64,000 bases of DNA from Micrasema longulum (GCA_022494885.1 JAGVSM010002657.1:50540-114539); one strand, 5' to 3'. Shown: positions 1-11,231, numbered from the stretch's first letter. Notes: a model not told the origin generated them from the letters alone. Translations and numbers: made by a program.

Positions 1-150
1 GTTAACACCAACATACTACAACAGAGATGAAGTACTACATATTACCTTCTCTTAAATGTTTTTCATCTTTGTTGTAGTATGTTAGTGTTAACAGCTCCCC
101 AGGGAGTTGAATCCAGTCCTTGTCTACAAAAATTTGGACAAACTCAAAGT
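1..150. repeat. FB family fragment with near-perfect hairpin at its edge
   Basis: Positions 1-31 and 62-92 are inverted repeats of each other with two mismatches; both start or end with GTTAAC and contain CATACTACAAC. They flank a 30-base loop. The DNA from 93 to about 150 is the minus-strand version of the FB 5' segment (key words CCCTAGGGAG-like, GTCTACAAA, TTTGGACA). The element may extend left of the window, so its true end is unknown. Confidence 0.7.
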
Positions 151-267
151 ATTGTGATAGATCCACCTGGTCCACGAAGAAGTGAAAAATTTAAAAAAAT
201 ACATTTTCAGGCGTTGCCTAGTACCTAGTATGTACGAGTAGGTGATATAATTCAATTAGATGAATAA

Positions 268-485
268 ATATAAATAAAGGTTTCAGCTCTTCAACTTCAC
301 AAACATCAAAAGATGAAAGAATTGAAGGAATATAGATGTTTAAATATGGGCAGAATGGTGAATGTTACACAGTGTGTAAAGGGGCCACTCAAACCAGCCA
401 ATGACCGTTCATAAGCCCTGTAGATGCCTAGACTTTTATATTACCTTATCTTAAATGTTCTTCATCTCTGTTGTAGTATGTTACT
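268..485 (-). repeat. FB family copy, reverse orientation
   Basis: Contains the FB core in reverse: the AAAGGTTTCAGCTCTT-like box, GGCAGAATGGTGAATGTTAC, the motif CATAAGCCCTGTAGATGCC, and an arm ending in CTGTTGTAGTATGTTA. This is the subfamily with GTTGTAGTATG rather than GTTGCAACAG arms. It lies next to the 1-150 fragment, so the two are probably parts of one rearranged insertion. No coding capacity is seen. Confidence 0.75.
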
Positions 486-811
486 TATAATTAACTTAAA
501 CAACATAGCACAATCAATATTATATATTGCAAAGTAAGAAACATTAAAAAATAACATATAGAACAACAATATAAAAATAACAAATATTTGATTTACATAA
601 AATAAACTCAAATATTTAAAAAATCACCTAAGAGATTCCTACTCAAACCCCTTCCGCCTAGGAAAATCCGGTCCTGACTCCTGACCCCCTCTCTTAAAAA
701 AAGGTTTTGTCCTTGAAAGCTTAATACGCTCTTCCAAAATATAAAAGGATATGTCCCTCTGAGCAAACATCATGTGGGTTTTTTGTTTTTTTTTTAATGT
801 TCTTATAATAC
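486..811. other. unassigned AT-rich spacer
   Basis: No recognisable gene or repeat. A slightly GC-richer patch at 640-720 holds no convincing ORF or splice pair. Confidence 0.5.
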
Positions 812-1440
812 AATTTATTTATTTATTTATTTTATTTGGGAAATTAACAGTTCTACATACATATTTATAGTAAACAAACAGATATAGTGTATAAACTCAG
901 AACTAATTACAGATTTCCACATAGTATACAAAGTTAGTAAAGAAAATATATTACATATCAAATAAATACATAAAAATTAGGCATATAAAAATGTTATTTT
1001 CATGTACTCGTAAATATTTTTCAATAATTAAAGAATTTTTTTATATTTATTTTAAGAACATTAAGTTACTGTAAATTGGGCGGGATGAGGACGAGAATGC
1101 TTGAAGAGAGGATACGGAGGTAAAGGAAGATGTATGTACATATTTATTATTACAATGTCAACTCAGTTACATAATGCATTTTAAGTGTAAATTTTAAATC
1201 TGACAAAGTGATGTTTGTATAATCTATATTTTTTAATTTTGTATTGTACACTGAAAAAGTCTTACGAAAAACAGCATTTTTAACATACGATGTTTTACTT
1301 ATTGGTACATGAAACAGGTGGTACCGTCTACAAATCCTGGCTGGCACATGTATTGTTATTAAACTAAGTAGTTCTGTACAGTCAACTATTCCTGTCATAA
1401 TTTTGTAAAGCAGTAGTTGGTCCGCACACATAATATATTC
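812..1440 (-). mobile_element. 5'-truncated CR1/Jockey-like LINE, RT C-terminus plus 3' UTR
   Basis: On the minus strand, 1431 down to 1150 is open for 93 codons and reads like the region just after the RT palm in CR1/Jockey elements: ADQLLLYKIMTG, then DCTELLSLI and HVPAR, then a segment with an aromatic Asn/Tyr ending. The 3' UTR follows toward lower coordinates and ends in a (TAAA)n-type tail at about 812-835. The 5' end is missing, as in most LINE copies. No catalytic RT motif is present, so the copy is dead. Confidence 0.75.
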
Positions 1441-1687
1441 TGTAAAAGTATATATTCATAATATATTCTATATAAGTCTTATAAAAGTATTCTGACTGAC
1501 AGAAAAAAAACCTCGTTTTCAAAAGCGAAATAATTTTATATATTGAATTTTTAAAAAATATTAACATAATTAAGTATAAATTAAATATGCATATTATAAC
1601 TTGCATGTCATTTTATATCCTCTCTTTTGTATTCAATGTATTTTTATCAAAACTAACATTTTCTTTTGAAATTTTATTCGTTTTCAG

Positions 1688-1777
1688 TGGTTCTCAGTGC
1701 AATTTTCAAAGCAAAGAAAAATGTTATTTCAGAGAAAATACGCAAGTATCAGTTGATTGCTGGATTTGAAATTCTAA
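1688..1777 (+). CDS. candidate internal exon or orphan ORF fragment
   Basis: A pyrimidine-rich stretch ending TTTTCAG at 1687 could be a splice acceptor, and AA|GTAAGG at 1777/1778 is a plausible donor. Between them one frame is open and reads SAIFKAKKNVISEKIRKYQL and on to a Gly-Phe-Glu end; without splicing that frame stays open to a stop near 1888. Composition is mixed charged and hydrophobic, unlike the surrounding AT noise. No family is recognised, and no neighbouring exon is identifiable. It could equally be a decayed transposon ORF. Confidence 0.22.
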
Positions 1778-1987
1778 GTAAGGAATCATCTCATGATCCT
1801 TTGGATTTACCGAAAAACGAAAAAAGAATTACTTGGAAATTGTATTATAATTTTAGGAATATATATTTATTCAGTTCAATCTTATTTTGAACGAAAAATA
1901 CACTCATATCCATAGATGTTTATGTAATAATTTTTAATTTTAATTTATGCTATTATTTAATAATCTGCATGCTTCCACTTTCCATTA

Positions 1988-2046
1988 TGTTGTATCCCAA
2001 CTCAACACTAGGCTCTTGGCCTCATAGAATTTGGGATACGTAATTA
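1988..2046. repeat. small stem-loop, RTE 3' UTR-like
   Basis: ATCCCAACTCAACAC followed by GGCTCTTGGCC and ATTTGGGATAC makes a stem-loop closely resembling the hairpin at 47730-47775, which lies just beyond the stop of the RTE ORF there. Probably an orphan 3' end of that RTE family. Confidence 0.45.
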
Positions 2047-2100
2047 TTATTTTTTGGTAATTTATGCGAATTTGTATGAATAAATAAAAAAAATGACAAA

Positions 2101-2612
2101 TAAAATATTATAAATGCGAAAGTGTGTTTGTTTGTTTGTGTTTCCTTCACGTCCCAATGGAGCGACCGATTGACATATTTTTTTGCGCAGGGATAGCCGA
2201 AGATGTGAAAAGTAAAATAGGATACTTACTTTCATTCCAAAAAAAAAAAAAAAAAACAATAAGTAACATTATTTCAAAATGAGTAGGCAGGTAGGTTGGA
2301 TGTCAAAAAGAATCAATTTGAAATTAACTCTTTAAATTTCTATAATTGACTTGCTTTATCTATGGTTTAGTTTGCTTTTCGTTTTAATTTTTAAGTAGGA
2401 TTTCGGATTTGTGAACAGAATAACGATTTTACGTTATCATGGACTAATGTTGATACTTGAAAGACTGGAAATTGATACAAGCTTCTTTCTTTCTCAAGAA
2501 ACGAAGAATTCCATCGGTAAAATTATTATAGATAAACGAGAAAACTAATTAATTAGCTAAATAATTTCTCCCTTATACCATGCATACGAGGGAATCCGCG
2601 GGTAAAACCTAG
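2101..2612 (+). mobile_element. non-autonomous Helitron
   Basis: The left part (ATTATAAATGCGAAAG, a GTTTGTTTGTTTGTG run, then GGAGCGACCGATTGAC) matches my recollection of a very common insect Helitron head. The right end, GAATCCGCGGGTAAAACCTAG followed by T, has the expected terminal CTAG|T. A poly-A stretch at 2240-2257 and unrelated-looking sequence at 2280-2540 suggest internal divergence or a secondary insertion. No Rep/helicase coding is present. Confidence 0.7.
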
Positions 2613-2715
2613 TATCACAATAATAAAAGCGTTATTTTATTAAAAGATCACCTCAAGGATGCTTTACAATTCTGTGCACAATTTATTGACAATCGCTTCT
2701 CCTTCGCGTATCATG

Positions 2716-2870
2716 TCAGGGCCCCGATTACAATGGTTAGTAACATAGTTATCTTCGACCGTCTATAAAGAAAAATCGATATTTGTGTACAAAAATGAGT
2801 ATATTTGCATGAAACTTTTAAGTATCTTCGTCGTTAACTTTTAATCGAACATGTTTAAACGAATTAAGTT
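2716..2870 (+). mobile_element. MITE family E, left half
   Basis: Starts GGGCCCCGATTACAATGG and runs through GTCTATAAAGAAAAA and AAAATGAGTATATTTG, as in the complete copy at 48877-49112. The right terminal repeat is missing, so this copy is truncated near 2870. Confidence 0.75.
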
Positions 2871-3104
2871 TAAACGAAAAAAATGTACGCATATTCTGCT
2901 TTTCACACAGAAAACTCATCCCTTAACACATGGTCAAAATATGAAATCTTACGGAGCTTTAACGGTGGTGAACTATTATCTATTTGTATTGACTATACTT
3001 TATGCTTCATTGTTAGTTATCATATCGGTCCAAGATATTCTCCACATTCTGCGATGCTGACGCTGGTATTGGTAATATAAAATTTATACCCAAAAATGTG
3101 TGAT

Positions 3105-3610
3105 TTTAGATCTAAGTTTGTTGCAACAGAGAGGGAAAACATTTTTAAGAAGGGAAAATGGAAGTCTTTACATTTACACGGCTTATGACCTGTCATTGGC
3201 TGGTTAAAGTGACCACTTTCCACACTGTGTAACATTCACCATTCTGCCTATGTTTAAACATCCACATTTCCTCAACTCTTCCATCTCTTGACTTTTGTGA
3301 CGTAAGAGCTAAAACTTTCATCATGTGGGTGAGATTCATCCAACTGAACCAATTCCCCTACTAGGCAACGCCTGAAAACAAATTTTCCAATTTTATTATT
3401 TCTTCTTTTACCAGTTAGTTGATTCCAATAGTTGGTGGCCACTCATACCAGCCAATGACATGTCATATATGCCCTGTAAATGCTCAGACTTCCATATTCC
3501 CATCTCAAAAATGTATTTCCTCTCTGTTGCAACAAATTTAGATCTAAATAACTCCCTAGGGATAGTAGATTTGGGCATACTCAAAACATGTGTGGTTTTA
3601 GTTTAGATCT
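3105..3610. repeat. FB family copy with fold-back arms
   Basis: The left arm (TTGTTGCAACAGAGAGG, then CATTTACACGGCTTATGACC and GTGACCACTTTCC) is mirrored by the right arm (CCAGCCAATGACA, GCCCTGTAAATGC, TCTCTGTTGCAAC), ending in TTAGATCTAAA against the left GATTTTAGATCTAA. The loop carries the conserved FB middle: CTCTTCCATCT, GTGGGTGAGATTCATCC and CTAGGCAACGCCTG. No ORF is conserved between copies. Confidence 0.8.
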
Positions 3611-3949
3611 GAACTGACTGAGACTTGATGATGCACAGGTGGTTTCGAGATACGTGATACTGTGCAGAGAGATCTTTCCACCCAGCGTTTGTTTGTCAGA
3701 AGACAAGTTTTCCGTTGCCTGCATTAAGTTCTTACTAAGGATAGATTTTCTTTGACTTGTAGTTTCACTATCACGGAGATCCGAAAGATGTTTTAGAGCT
3801 ACTTAATTACGCGATTTTAATACTGTCTAGCAAAACTTCCATTTATTTTCTCTGTACATTTTAACCAGCGTGAATCTCGGAGATAAAAGAATATAAAATA
3901 ATCCATTCTATGTTTGACACCCCGGCACTTTTATCACTAATTATTTTTA
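3611..3949. other. unassigned spacer
   Basis: Moderately AT-rich DNA with no recognised repeat, ORF or splice pair. Confidence 0.45.
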
Positions 3950-4625
3950 TTTTCCGAAAAGGACAACTCGGCAAACCTACCAATACTGTGGCAACAATAC
4001 TTCGACATCATATGGTAAAAATGCAGTCATCAATAGACTTCACTCTCTAGGCAATAAGTACCAGGACGTTGGTGACCCATTTCGCATGAATTTTAGTACA
4101 TATAGAACGACTCTTCTTCTTTATTTCATTGGTAATAGTTCTAGGTAACTATTTATTACTATAAAAAATTGTTTTAAAATTCTTTACTAGTGTTTTTTTT
4201 CGTTTCTTTTCTTGAATTAATTTATAAGTAAAAAATATTTCTCTTTTTCATTTTTTTTTACATCATAATATATTTTTAAACATAAATATATACTATTTAC
4301 CTTAATATTAGTTTTAAATAATAATACATATATATATATATTTATACATATTATTTTAAATGTTATTCAAAATTGTTTTCTTAGTTTTTTTTTAACTGGT
4401 TCAAAGAATTTCTAATACCAAATTATCTTTTTTTATCGATAATTCTATAACTGGTAATATTTTATTCTTTTATATAGTTTATATTTCTTAGACTTTCTTA
4501 ATTTGTTAGTTAATAATATTGTTTTAAATTCTCTGTATTACTTATGCTTACATGTTTAATTGTATTTGTAACTTATATGTAAAAGGCACTAAGTGCCGTT
4601 TATTTCAATAAAATAAAATAAAAAT
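3950..4625 (+). mobile_element. 5'-truncated CR1/Jockey-like LINE end
   Basis: 3961-4148 reads through to a TAA as a typical RT C-terminus: GKNAVINRLHSLGNKY followed by DPFRMNF and a short hydrophobic tail. This matches the family pattern Gly-x-Asn-x-Val-x-Asn-Arg-Leu then Asp-Pro-Phe. A long AT-rich 3' UTR follows, and the copy ends in the hairpin-like GGCACTAAGTGCC and an AATAAAATAAAA tail at about 4590-4622. RT catalytic motifs are absent through truncation. Confidence 0.75.
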
Positions 4626-5499
4626 ATTTGGTTACTTCCGTAATAAACCTCGCTGCCGCATTGAATATGGGTCGTATGTAAATTATTAGTTCAAAAGTAA
4701 GCAAGATGACCAGTTTAGTATAGCCGTACATCTTATGTAGTTTACGGCGTCGTTTGGGATTAAAACTTGTACGTACGAGTATAGTTACAAATATAAATAA
4801 ATAATTACAAGTCACTATTATCGGCCGTTTACAATAATTTTCTTCTGTCGCGTGTCGCGTTTATGAGGTGAAAATGTCGGTCATTCGACCGGAGATCAAA
4901 CTGTGGACAAATGTGTTAATAATGTAACATTTCTGTATGTCTTTATGTTAAAATCGCAAAATATAGACACCACGTGCTCATATATGCCGTCTAACCAGTT
5001 TTTACGTTTTAATATTTTTATTATTCGTTTGCGTAATAATGACGTAATGTCGTCCAAGTCATAAATATTTAAGTAATACACGTACCTAATATTTACGCTT
5101 TTACATCCCTGCAAGTTTTGCCTGCTCCAAGGTCTGAGAGGTTGTTAGGACGATTAGGGTCTTTGCACAGGACTGTTCCGTTCCAACAGTAGTTGGTATT
5201 AGGACAATTAGGGTTTTAGTGAGGGATCAGTTTTATGACGAAAGGTAATTTCACCTGAGTTCGATAGGGATCATGTTAGGATCTGTGTTAGGACTTTGCC
5301 AGTAGTGTCTCGATAATTTGATGTAGGTACTCATATGCTTTGGTATGCGTATTGTTTTTCTTCTGTTGCTTGAGTGCATATTGTATCGGGCGAATTCTTC
5401 TAATGTTTCCTGTATGTTGTTTGGGTTTTTGGTGGGTTTTGGATGGGTTTTGGATGGGTTTTGCGTCATTGTTTGTATTACGGCGTTCTTTTTACTTTC
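4626..5499. other. unassigned, includes T/G-rich simple stretch
   Basis: No gene recognised. 5425-5462 has three near-copies of TTTTGGATGGG or GTTTTTGGTGGG. ORFs across this stretch look like low-complexity readings. Confidence 0.45.
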
Positions 5500-5815
5500 C
5501 GAAGCGGGATCTGGAGCGTACGACCGCGGTCTCAATTTAGAAATAACACTGTATTCCTATACTGTCACTCCGAGAAATTAGAAAAGGGTGATTGTACTGA
5601 CCATGTGTATTTGATTGATCACAAATTGTCAATACTACAGTGAGGGGTACAACGTAAGATTAGAATTTTTCTATGTTTTGTTATTTTCGCGGTTTGATTG
5701 TAAACAAATATTAAATTTTCGCTTAATTATGTATGAATATGCGAAACTGAAGAAAGATACAAGTCTAATGAACAGTTTCGGGAAAGGGGTGGGTGCTTCC
5801 ATCGTATACGAGCCA
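5500..5815 (+). repeat. repeat family N, copy 1, with conserved ORF end
   Basis: About 310 bases that align along their whole length with 28610-28925. Shared words include CGCGGTCTCAATTT, GTGTATTTGATTGATCAC, CAGTGAGGGGTACAA, CGCGGTTTGATTGT and CAGTTTCGGGAAAGGGGTGG. In one frame both copies encode KLEKGDC, then Asp, VYLIDHKL and ILQ before the same TGA stop at about 5641. Upstream of this, copy 1 is frameshifted by two bases relative to copy 2. I do not recognise the protein; it may be the 3' end of an undescribed transposon or a pseudogene family. Confidence 0.6.
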
Positions 5816-5849
5816 AAATGAAGTAAGATTTTTAAAAACAACAATATTC

Positions 5850-5950
5850 GAGTATGTCCAAATGCTTGCAGACTGGCTGAATTTCCTCCCTAGGGAGTTA
5901 TTCATATTAAAATTTATTTCAACAGAGAGGGAACACATTTTAAAAACATT
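5850..5950 (+). repeat. FB family 5' fragment
   Basis: Carries GTCCAAATGCTTGCAGACTG, CTCCCTAGGGAGTTATTC and CAACAGAGAGGGAA in FB order, then stops abruptly in AT-rich DNA. Confidence 0.75.
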
Positions 5951-8011
5951 GCTTACTCTTTTCTTACCATAAATATATTTTTTTCTTTTTAAGTGCAGTA
6001 ATGTAAACGTAAAGTTGTGTTTCGTTTTAATATTTCTTGTATATAAAAAAAATGTAACTCACTAAGGAAATTCTTTAAACGTTAACATTCGTAGATGTTA
6101 TTTTCATTTAAAAAAAAAAAATATTTTGAATCTTGAAATAGGACACTCAAAAACATATTCTTATCTGTGCTCTAATAATAACAATTTACATATATTTAAT
6201 TTATAAGTTGTTTAACACAGTCATATTTCTTAACCTTCTATCTGAATTTTGTTTTTCTTTTCTTCATATATATTTTTTCTCATTTCATAATATTTTTTTA
6301 CTGCCTTATTATATAAAATAGAATTTTGTTTATCATTATTTATGCGTATTTCGTAAAAAAAAAACTATTTCTGCAAATTTGTGTTTTGGTCTGTTGGATA
6401 AAATTGAACTGAAGCGGCGATCTGTACATGTGGAATTTACGACCTAATTTAAAGTAGGCTAATTTACTTAATAAAAAGACTCGAGTAATACGGTAGCAAG
6501 CCCAATGCCCGTTAAATCGAATGCATAGTAAATATTGGTTATCTTATTCGTGATTTCAGGTTGTGAAAATTATGAGACTGAGGACACTTTTAGTTTCAGT
6601 AACTACTGCGACTGTCGTTCAAGATAAAAGATACCCTTATCGTTAAATTTGCTTCTTTTGTTTTACCAAAATGACTTAAGGCTGTAGTCTCATAAAAAGT
6701 AAGGTAATCTTACGATTTAGCTATTTTTAAACGCTGTTAGATATTAAACAAGGGTTTAAGGTATTCTGTAAAAAAATGTATTCAGTTTTATATAAGAATA
6801 ATAAAATAACTTTTTGACAGGCATATTAATCCTCTTAAAATTTATACCAAACTGTACATTGATTATCATACTAATACTTGTTAAAGTTAAATGTATTTAA
6901 GTAATTTCACGATAATAAATTGAACAGAAGTACTGCCGCAGCAAAAGCCTAATTTTTTGTTTTTGAAAAGAAATACGGGCATTTTTAATTACACGAGTTT
7001 TATGGTATTTTTATTTAATTCAACGCAAAAAATTACAATAATTGTTTTAAATAAATACAACATTTAACAAATTTTAAAGTTTTAACTCTATTAGAGAGGT
7101 AGAAACGTTATTATTAATTATGTATGTACCAATTATTTTGTAACTTGAAACTTATTTTGTCAAGATTTCTCAATAAAAAAATTAAAAAAAAAAATTAAAG
7201 AAAACTGTTTCAGCTGCAAGTTTTTATATTCTATGGTACATTTTTAATAAAAATATCAACTCTTGTATCGGCCGTCGAATGGCGTTCAAATTTCGCTAAA
7301 AACATACTGTAGATATGAAATATTTACAACCATTCAATTCTTTTTAATAAAATCAAAAATACACTCATTCCATAAGTCCTTATGTCGAGGTAGATACCTC
7401 GAAACGTAAACTTAAAATTAAAGCGGTCTACATAAATTTGTAAACAAATAAGTCTAAATTAAGATGCATCATCTAAACAAATTGAAAGCAAGATATTTTA
7501 TTATATGTAAATATATATATTTTTAATGTGTCGTTAGTAACGACCGATGTTTTAGACAGATGTACGTTGTCTATCATTTCACTTTCTTTCATTAATAAAG
7601 CGGTAAAACAATCCCCAAAAAACGTTCTATATTAATTATCCAATTTCCATTTTTTTTAAAAAAAAATAAATTTTTAAGGAATAACCCGCTAAGCTTCTAT
7701 TCTAAAAGCTTGGCAGCAGGTGAGAAAGAGAGGATGTGGAATACACCACAAAATCGAGTTAGTAATAAATAACCAATTATAGCACAGAAATCAACTTATT
7801 GAAGAGTGATCTCTAATCCGGAATCCGCGACACTGCCACAATACACGACCCGACTCAATTTTCAACTCTAAAAAGATAACTATATGTTATAGTATATTAT
7901 ACGTCAATTCGACGTGTATGTGCATTCAAACGCACATTTTTTGGATTGTGTATATAATAGATTAAAACTTTGACTTTTTTTTCTCTTAAAACTGATAGAT
8001 AAGTTTTGGGG
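5951..8011. other. unassigned low-complexity AT-rich DNA
   Basis: About 2 kb with many A/T runs and no ORF, splice pair or repeat I could match elsewhere in the window. It may be host intergenic sequence or very old elements. Confidence 0.45.
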
Positions 8012-8060
8012 TGCGTCTTATAGTCCGATGCATTTTATCGTCCGCAAAATACGGTATGTT
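8012..8060. repeat. shared DNA-transposon-like terminus
   Basis: GGGGTGCGTCTTATAGTCC, GATGC and TCGTCCGCAAAATACGGTA recur at 27058-27106 with few changes. The GTGCGTCTTATAGTCC/AATACGGTA wording resembles termini of widespread animal DNA transposons, but no partner terminus was found. Confidence 0.4.
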
Positions 8061-8240
8061 TGTATAAGGGTTAATTTATCACTATAAATTTAATAGTTTC
8101 ATTGTGTTACGGATAAATGAAAAACAAAAGGTTTATTCGTGTTTTTATTAGGAAAAAAAATATTATTGCTTTACAAAACTAAAAAGTATTGAGATCTCTT
8201 CTTCAGACTTATTTATAATGTTAACTATAAACTTTTCGTA

Positions 8241-8470
8241 ACACTTTGTATCCCGGAGCCGTGTAAACACGTGATTATATAACCATGCGTTGTGTCCCGG
8301 TCCCGTGTTTTCACGTGGTTTACCAGCTGTCTAAAAAGTGCATTTTATTGACATCTAGAGACTTTTATTAGTACTTTTCGCTTCTGGTAAACCACGTGAA
8401 AACACGGGATCGGGGCACAACGCATGGTCATTATAACCACGTGTTTACACAGCTCCGGGATACAAAGCAC
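8241..8470. mobile_element. long-hairpin MITE A
   Basis: The ends are about 87-base inverted repeats: the left starts ACACTTTGTATCCCGG and the right ends CCGGGATACAAAGCAC. They contain GTGTAAACACGTG and CGTGTTTTCACGTGG in both arms, with a loop of about 55 bases at 8328-8384. There is no coding capacity. The target-site duplication is not clear from this one copy. Confidence 0.75.
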
Positions 8471-8936
8471 AACAAAAAGAGTGAGGCCCTGTATATGTGC
8501 GAACATTGCAATGCGCAATGTGGTTCTCCATAAGGCCAATGTTGTCAAAACTATCGTACAAAAATTACTTATTTAATTATTTCAAATAAATCCAAGAAGT
8601 TTCAATTGATTTAACCCAGTATTTTTATAATTATGACATTTTTAAGAAACCCTTCACAAAACATGAAATTTCACAAAAATGGGCCGGGCACAGGGTAAAT
8701 TCTACGTATATTCGACCGGTACTCAAAGTGTTAATATGTGGAACGTTAATAATTTTTCTGTTTATTTATTTTGCTTTTAACCCAAAAAAACCCACGTTTT
8801 ATAGTCCATTTAAGATATAATTAAGAAAGTAGTGCATTGACCTGAGCGAAGCGGGTGTCTCCTGCAAGCTCTGTGGGTCGACTGAGTTGGCAAGAAAAGC
8901 GAGCGCGGTGGCGCCATATTCGAGCGAATTATACCG

Positions 8937-9589
8937 AATGAGGAACTTCAGCCCCACGGAGAATTGGATATAATAAATGTTTTCTTTCGCACGGTAAAAA
9001 TTAAAACATTTAATTGTACCGCAAAGTTTCTTGAAAATGTAGGAAAAAAAAAGTTTTAATAAAAACTAACTAATTTCTACCTCGTCGCTAGTTCAAATGA
9101 ATCAACAAGTTCGATAAGAGAGTTAAGCTAGGGTTTCCTAGGACAGCGGTGCCCGTATCTTAACGGCCGTAGTGAACGGTGATGCGGTGGGCAGCCGTCG
9201 TAACGGTGACTAGAGAGTTGTTTCCTAGGAAAACGGTGTTGGAAAAAAATAAAATCACTCTCTAGCCACCTCCACGACGGCTGTCCACCGCATCACCGTT
9301 CACTACGGCCGTAAAGATACGGGCACCGCTGTCCTAGGAAACCTTAGCTTTATGGAAGATTTCCGGTTTACTTACCGTCAACGGACTAACGGGCAGATCT
9401 GATCGAGAATAATCGGAAGACAACCTCTGACGTCACACGTGGAGTTATTTCAGAAAAACTAAATTTTAAAAAATCATAGCGCTAATAATACAATATACGA
9501 AAATTGTCAAAAAAATATTTTTCGCTTAGTTTAATAGTTTATAAACATTTTTTTTTTAAATAAAAAAAAACCGCAGAACTTCCTCATTA
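8937..9589. mobile_element. element G, copy 1 (interrupted by MITE B)
   Basis: Terminal AATGAGGAACTTC and its imperfect inverted copy GAACTTCCTCATT frame the element. Excluding the nested MITE it is about 426 bases, matching the 428-base copy at 49409-49836 in the opposite orientation. Shared interior words include AAGTTTCTTGAAAAT, GAATCAACAA, GATAAGAGAGTT, GATTTCCGGTTTACTTAC and GACGTCACACG. Non-coding. Confidence 0.75.
9126..9349. mobile_element. Harbinger-like MITE B nested in element G
   Basis: A 224-base palindromic element with terminal repeats beginning AGCTAGGGTTTCCTAGGAC (left) and AGCTAAGGTTTCCTAGGAC (right, read inward). Inner arms contain GCGGTGCCCGTATCTT and GGCCGTAGTGAACGGTGATG. 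TTA flanks both sides (9123-9125 and 9350-9352). The paralogous element G at 49.6 kb has an uninterrupted site (GAGAGTTGCGAAAGATTTCC), so the boundaries are supported by an empty-site comparison. A TTA duplication fits PIF/Harbinger elements. Confidence 0.85.
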
Positions 9590-9649
9590 TGTCGATTCGC
9601 CTTTGGTTATCTATAGTGATTTTTAAATTAAATTTTGACAAGTTGTTTT

Positions 9650-10375
9650 TTAAATCAGTAGGTAAGAAACGATTTGGTGATTCCAATAGCACGTACAGCG
9701 GTATTCCAAAAATTATTTCTATATAACGGACCTAAACTACAATACAACCTGATACCGTCATTTTGGAAATCTGATAAACCATCAGTATTGAAAAGAAATT
9801 TTAAAATTTGGTTGACGGACATTGGAAGTAAGGAATCGGAGAATTTATTGAGTATAGTAATCTAAATATTATGCTATCCCATTGAATCACATAAAAAATT
9901 ATGTATTTTCGCATGTGCATATATATTGTGTATGTATGTGTGTATATATATGTATATGTATGTATATGTGTGTATATATGTATGTATGTGTATATGTATG
10001 TATGAAGTATGTATGCTTTATATTTATATATTTAATTGTATTTTTACATTTAATGTAAACTGTATTTTTTTTTCTTTTCTTCTCTTTTGGGCTGTAACTG
10101 TTTTTTAATTTCTTTAATATTGCTTTTATTTATAGGAAACATATTTGAAAACCATATTTGCCGCAACAAATCGGTTTCTTAGAACAGGCATTTGCCCGCC
10201 TAATGTTGCAGGAACCGATTGCAACATTAGGCGTATTAATATTTCTGGCTTGCCGACCCTTCATATACTGAGCCTACTCCTAGTACAAGCAGAATTTGCC
10301 AGAGTATTTTTTGTGCCATTTTTGTAATATTGTATGTATAAACTAATAAATAAATTTAAAAAAAAAAATAATAAT
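9650..10375 (+). mobile_element. CR1/Jockey-like LINE end with microsatellite in its 3' UTR
   Basis: 9674-9865 encodes a RT C-terminal tail (FQKLFLYNGPKLQYNLIP, then a Lys-rich end and stop): the Gly-Pro-Lys-Leu-x-Asn box typical of CR1/Jockey. The 3' UTR holds a TATG/TATA microsatellite, an internal inverted motif (GCCTAATGTTGCAGG and CCGATTGCAACATTAGGC, 10199-10232) and ends in AATAAATAAATTTA plus A-rich sequence. Confidence 0.65.
9917..10020 (+). repeat. TATG/TATA/TGTG microsatellite
   Basis: Imperfect short repeats of TATG, TGTA and TATATG. The apparent Cys/Tyr/Met-rich reading frame here is an artefact of the repeat. Confidence 0.9.
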
Positions 10376-10748
10376 AAAAAAAAAATAAAAAAATCAAAGA
10401 ACTGTACATATATGTTTTGACTAAAAATATTCTCAGCAGCTCATTTATAATTTCTCAAGTGTTAAAAACTAACTCAAATTTTATTTTCATATAACGTGCG
10501 TGCGACTTGGTCAAAATTAGAATCGCATAAATATGGTCTGTTGCGTCAATGTCGACGGTGGACGTAGACGCTTACTAAAATAATAATAAAATTAAGTAAC
10601 TATTTGAATTCATTTACATAGTTACCTGATATTTAAAGCATTAACTTTGTGTTTAAACATCTTATTAAATGTTAGTAAAGAATTGTATATTTATTTATTT
10701 ATTATATATACGACCTAAGTCAATTACAACAGTTAAATGAAGAAACAC
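10376..10748. other. unassigned spacer
   Basis: A-rich start, then ordinary AT-rich sequence with no recognised feature. Confidence 0.45.
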
Positions 10749-11112
10749 ATGCAGTGTGTTCTTTAAACCCTGTCACATCCGAAACCACAAGGATCAGTAT
10801 GGGCAAGTAGACATATAAAAATATTTAAAAAAATATCTAGAACAAAGATTTTTTTTAAAATAAAATATTTAAAAAACAAATGGTTGCTTACTTCTGCAGG
10901 GGAGAAGTGAGGGGAGCGCGGTGCAGTATCAGACTAACCCCTCTTCGTCCTCGTTTTTGCCCTGCAGACGTAAGCAACCATTTGCTTTTTTTGATATTAA
11001 AAAAAATAAAAATATTCGTTATAAAAAAATAATTTAATATGCCAATATGTCTTCTTGCTCATACTGATCATCGTGGTTTCGGATGTGACAGGGTTTAATG
11101 AACACCCTGTAT
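10749..11112. mobile_element. MITE C, copy 1
   Basis: Terminal inverted repeats TTTAAACCCTGTCACATCCG and its mirror GGATGTGACAGGGTTTAA, with the outer GCAGTGTG/CACCCTGTATA ends. Inner inverted arms CAAATGGTTGCTTACTTCTG and GTAAGCAACCATTTG surround a GC-rich centre. A homologous copy lies at 62938-63307. The outermost CACCCTGTATA and a likely TA target suggest a Tc1/mariner-type relationship, but this is inference. Confidence 0.75.
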
Positions 11113-11231
11113 ACAATAATCTGAACCAAAACATTTTCAAGTTATGTGACGAATTGACTAATCTCCACACCCTGGACAATGGGGCATAAAAACAAAAGTT
11201 GCTCTTAGAAGATTAGATAAATCTAAACACT

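Noticed and set aside
9926..10108. Cys/Tyr/Met-rich ORF
   Set aside because: It is a reading of a TATG/TGTA microsatellite.
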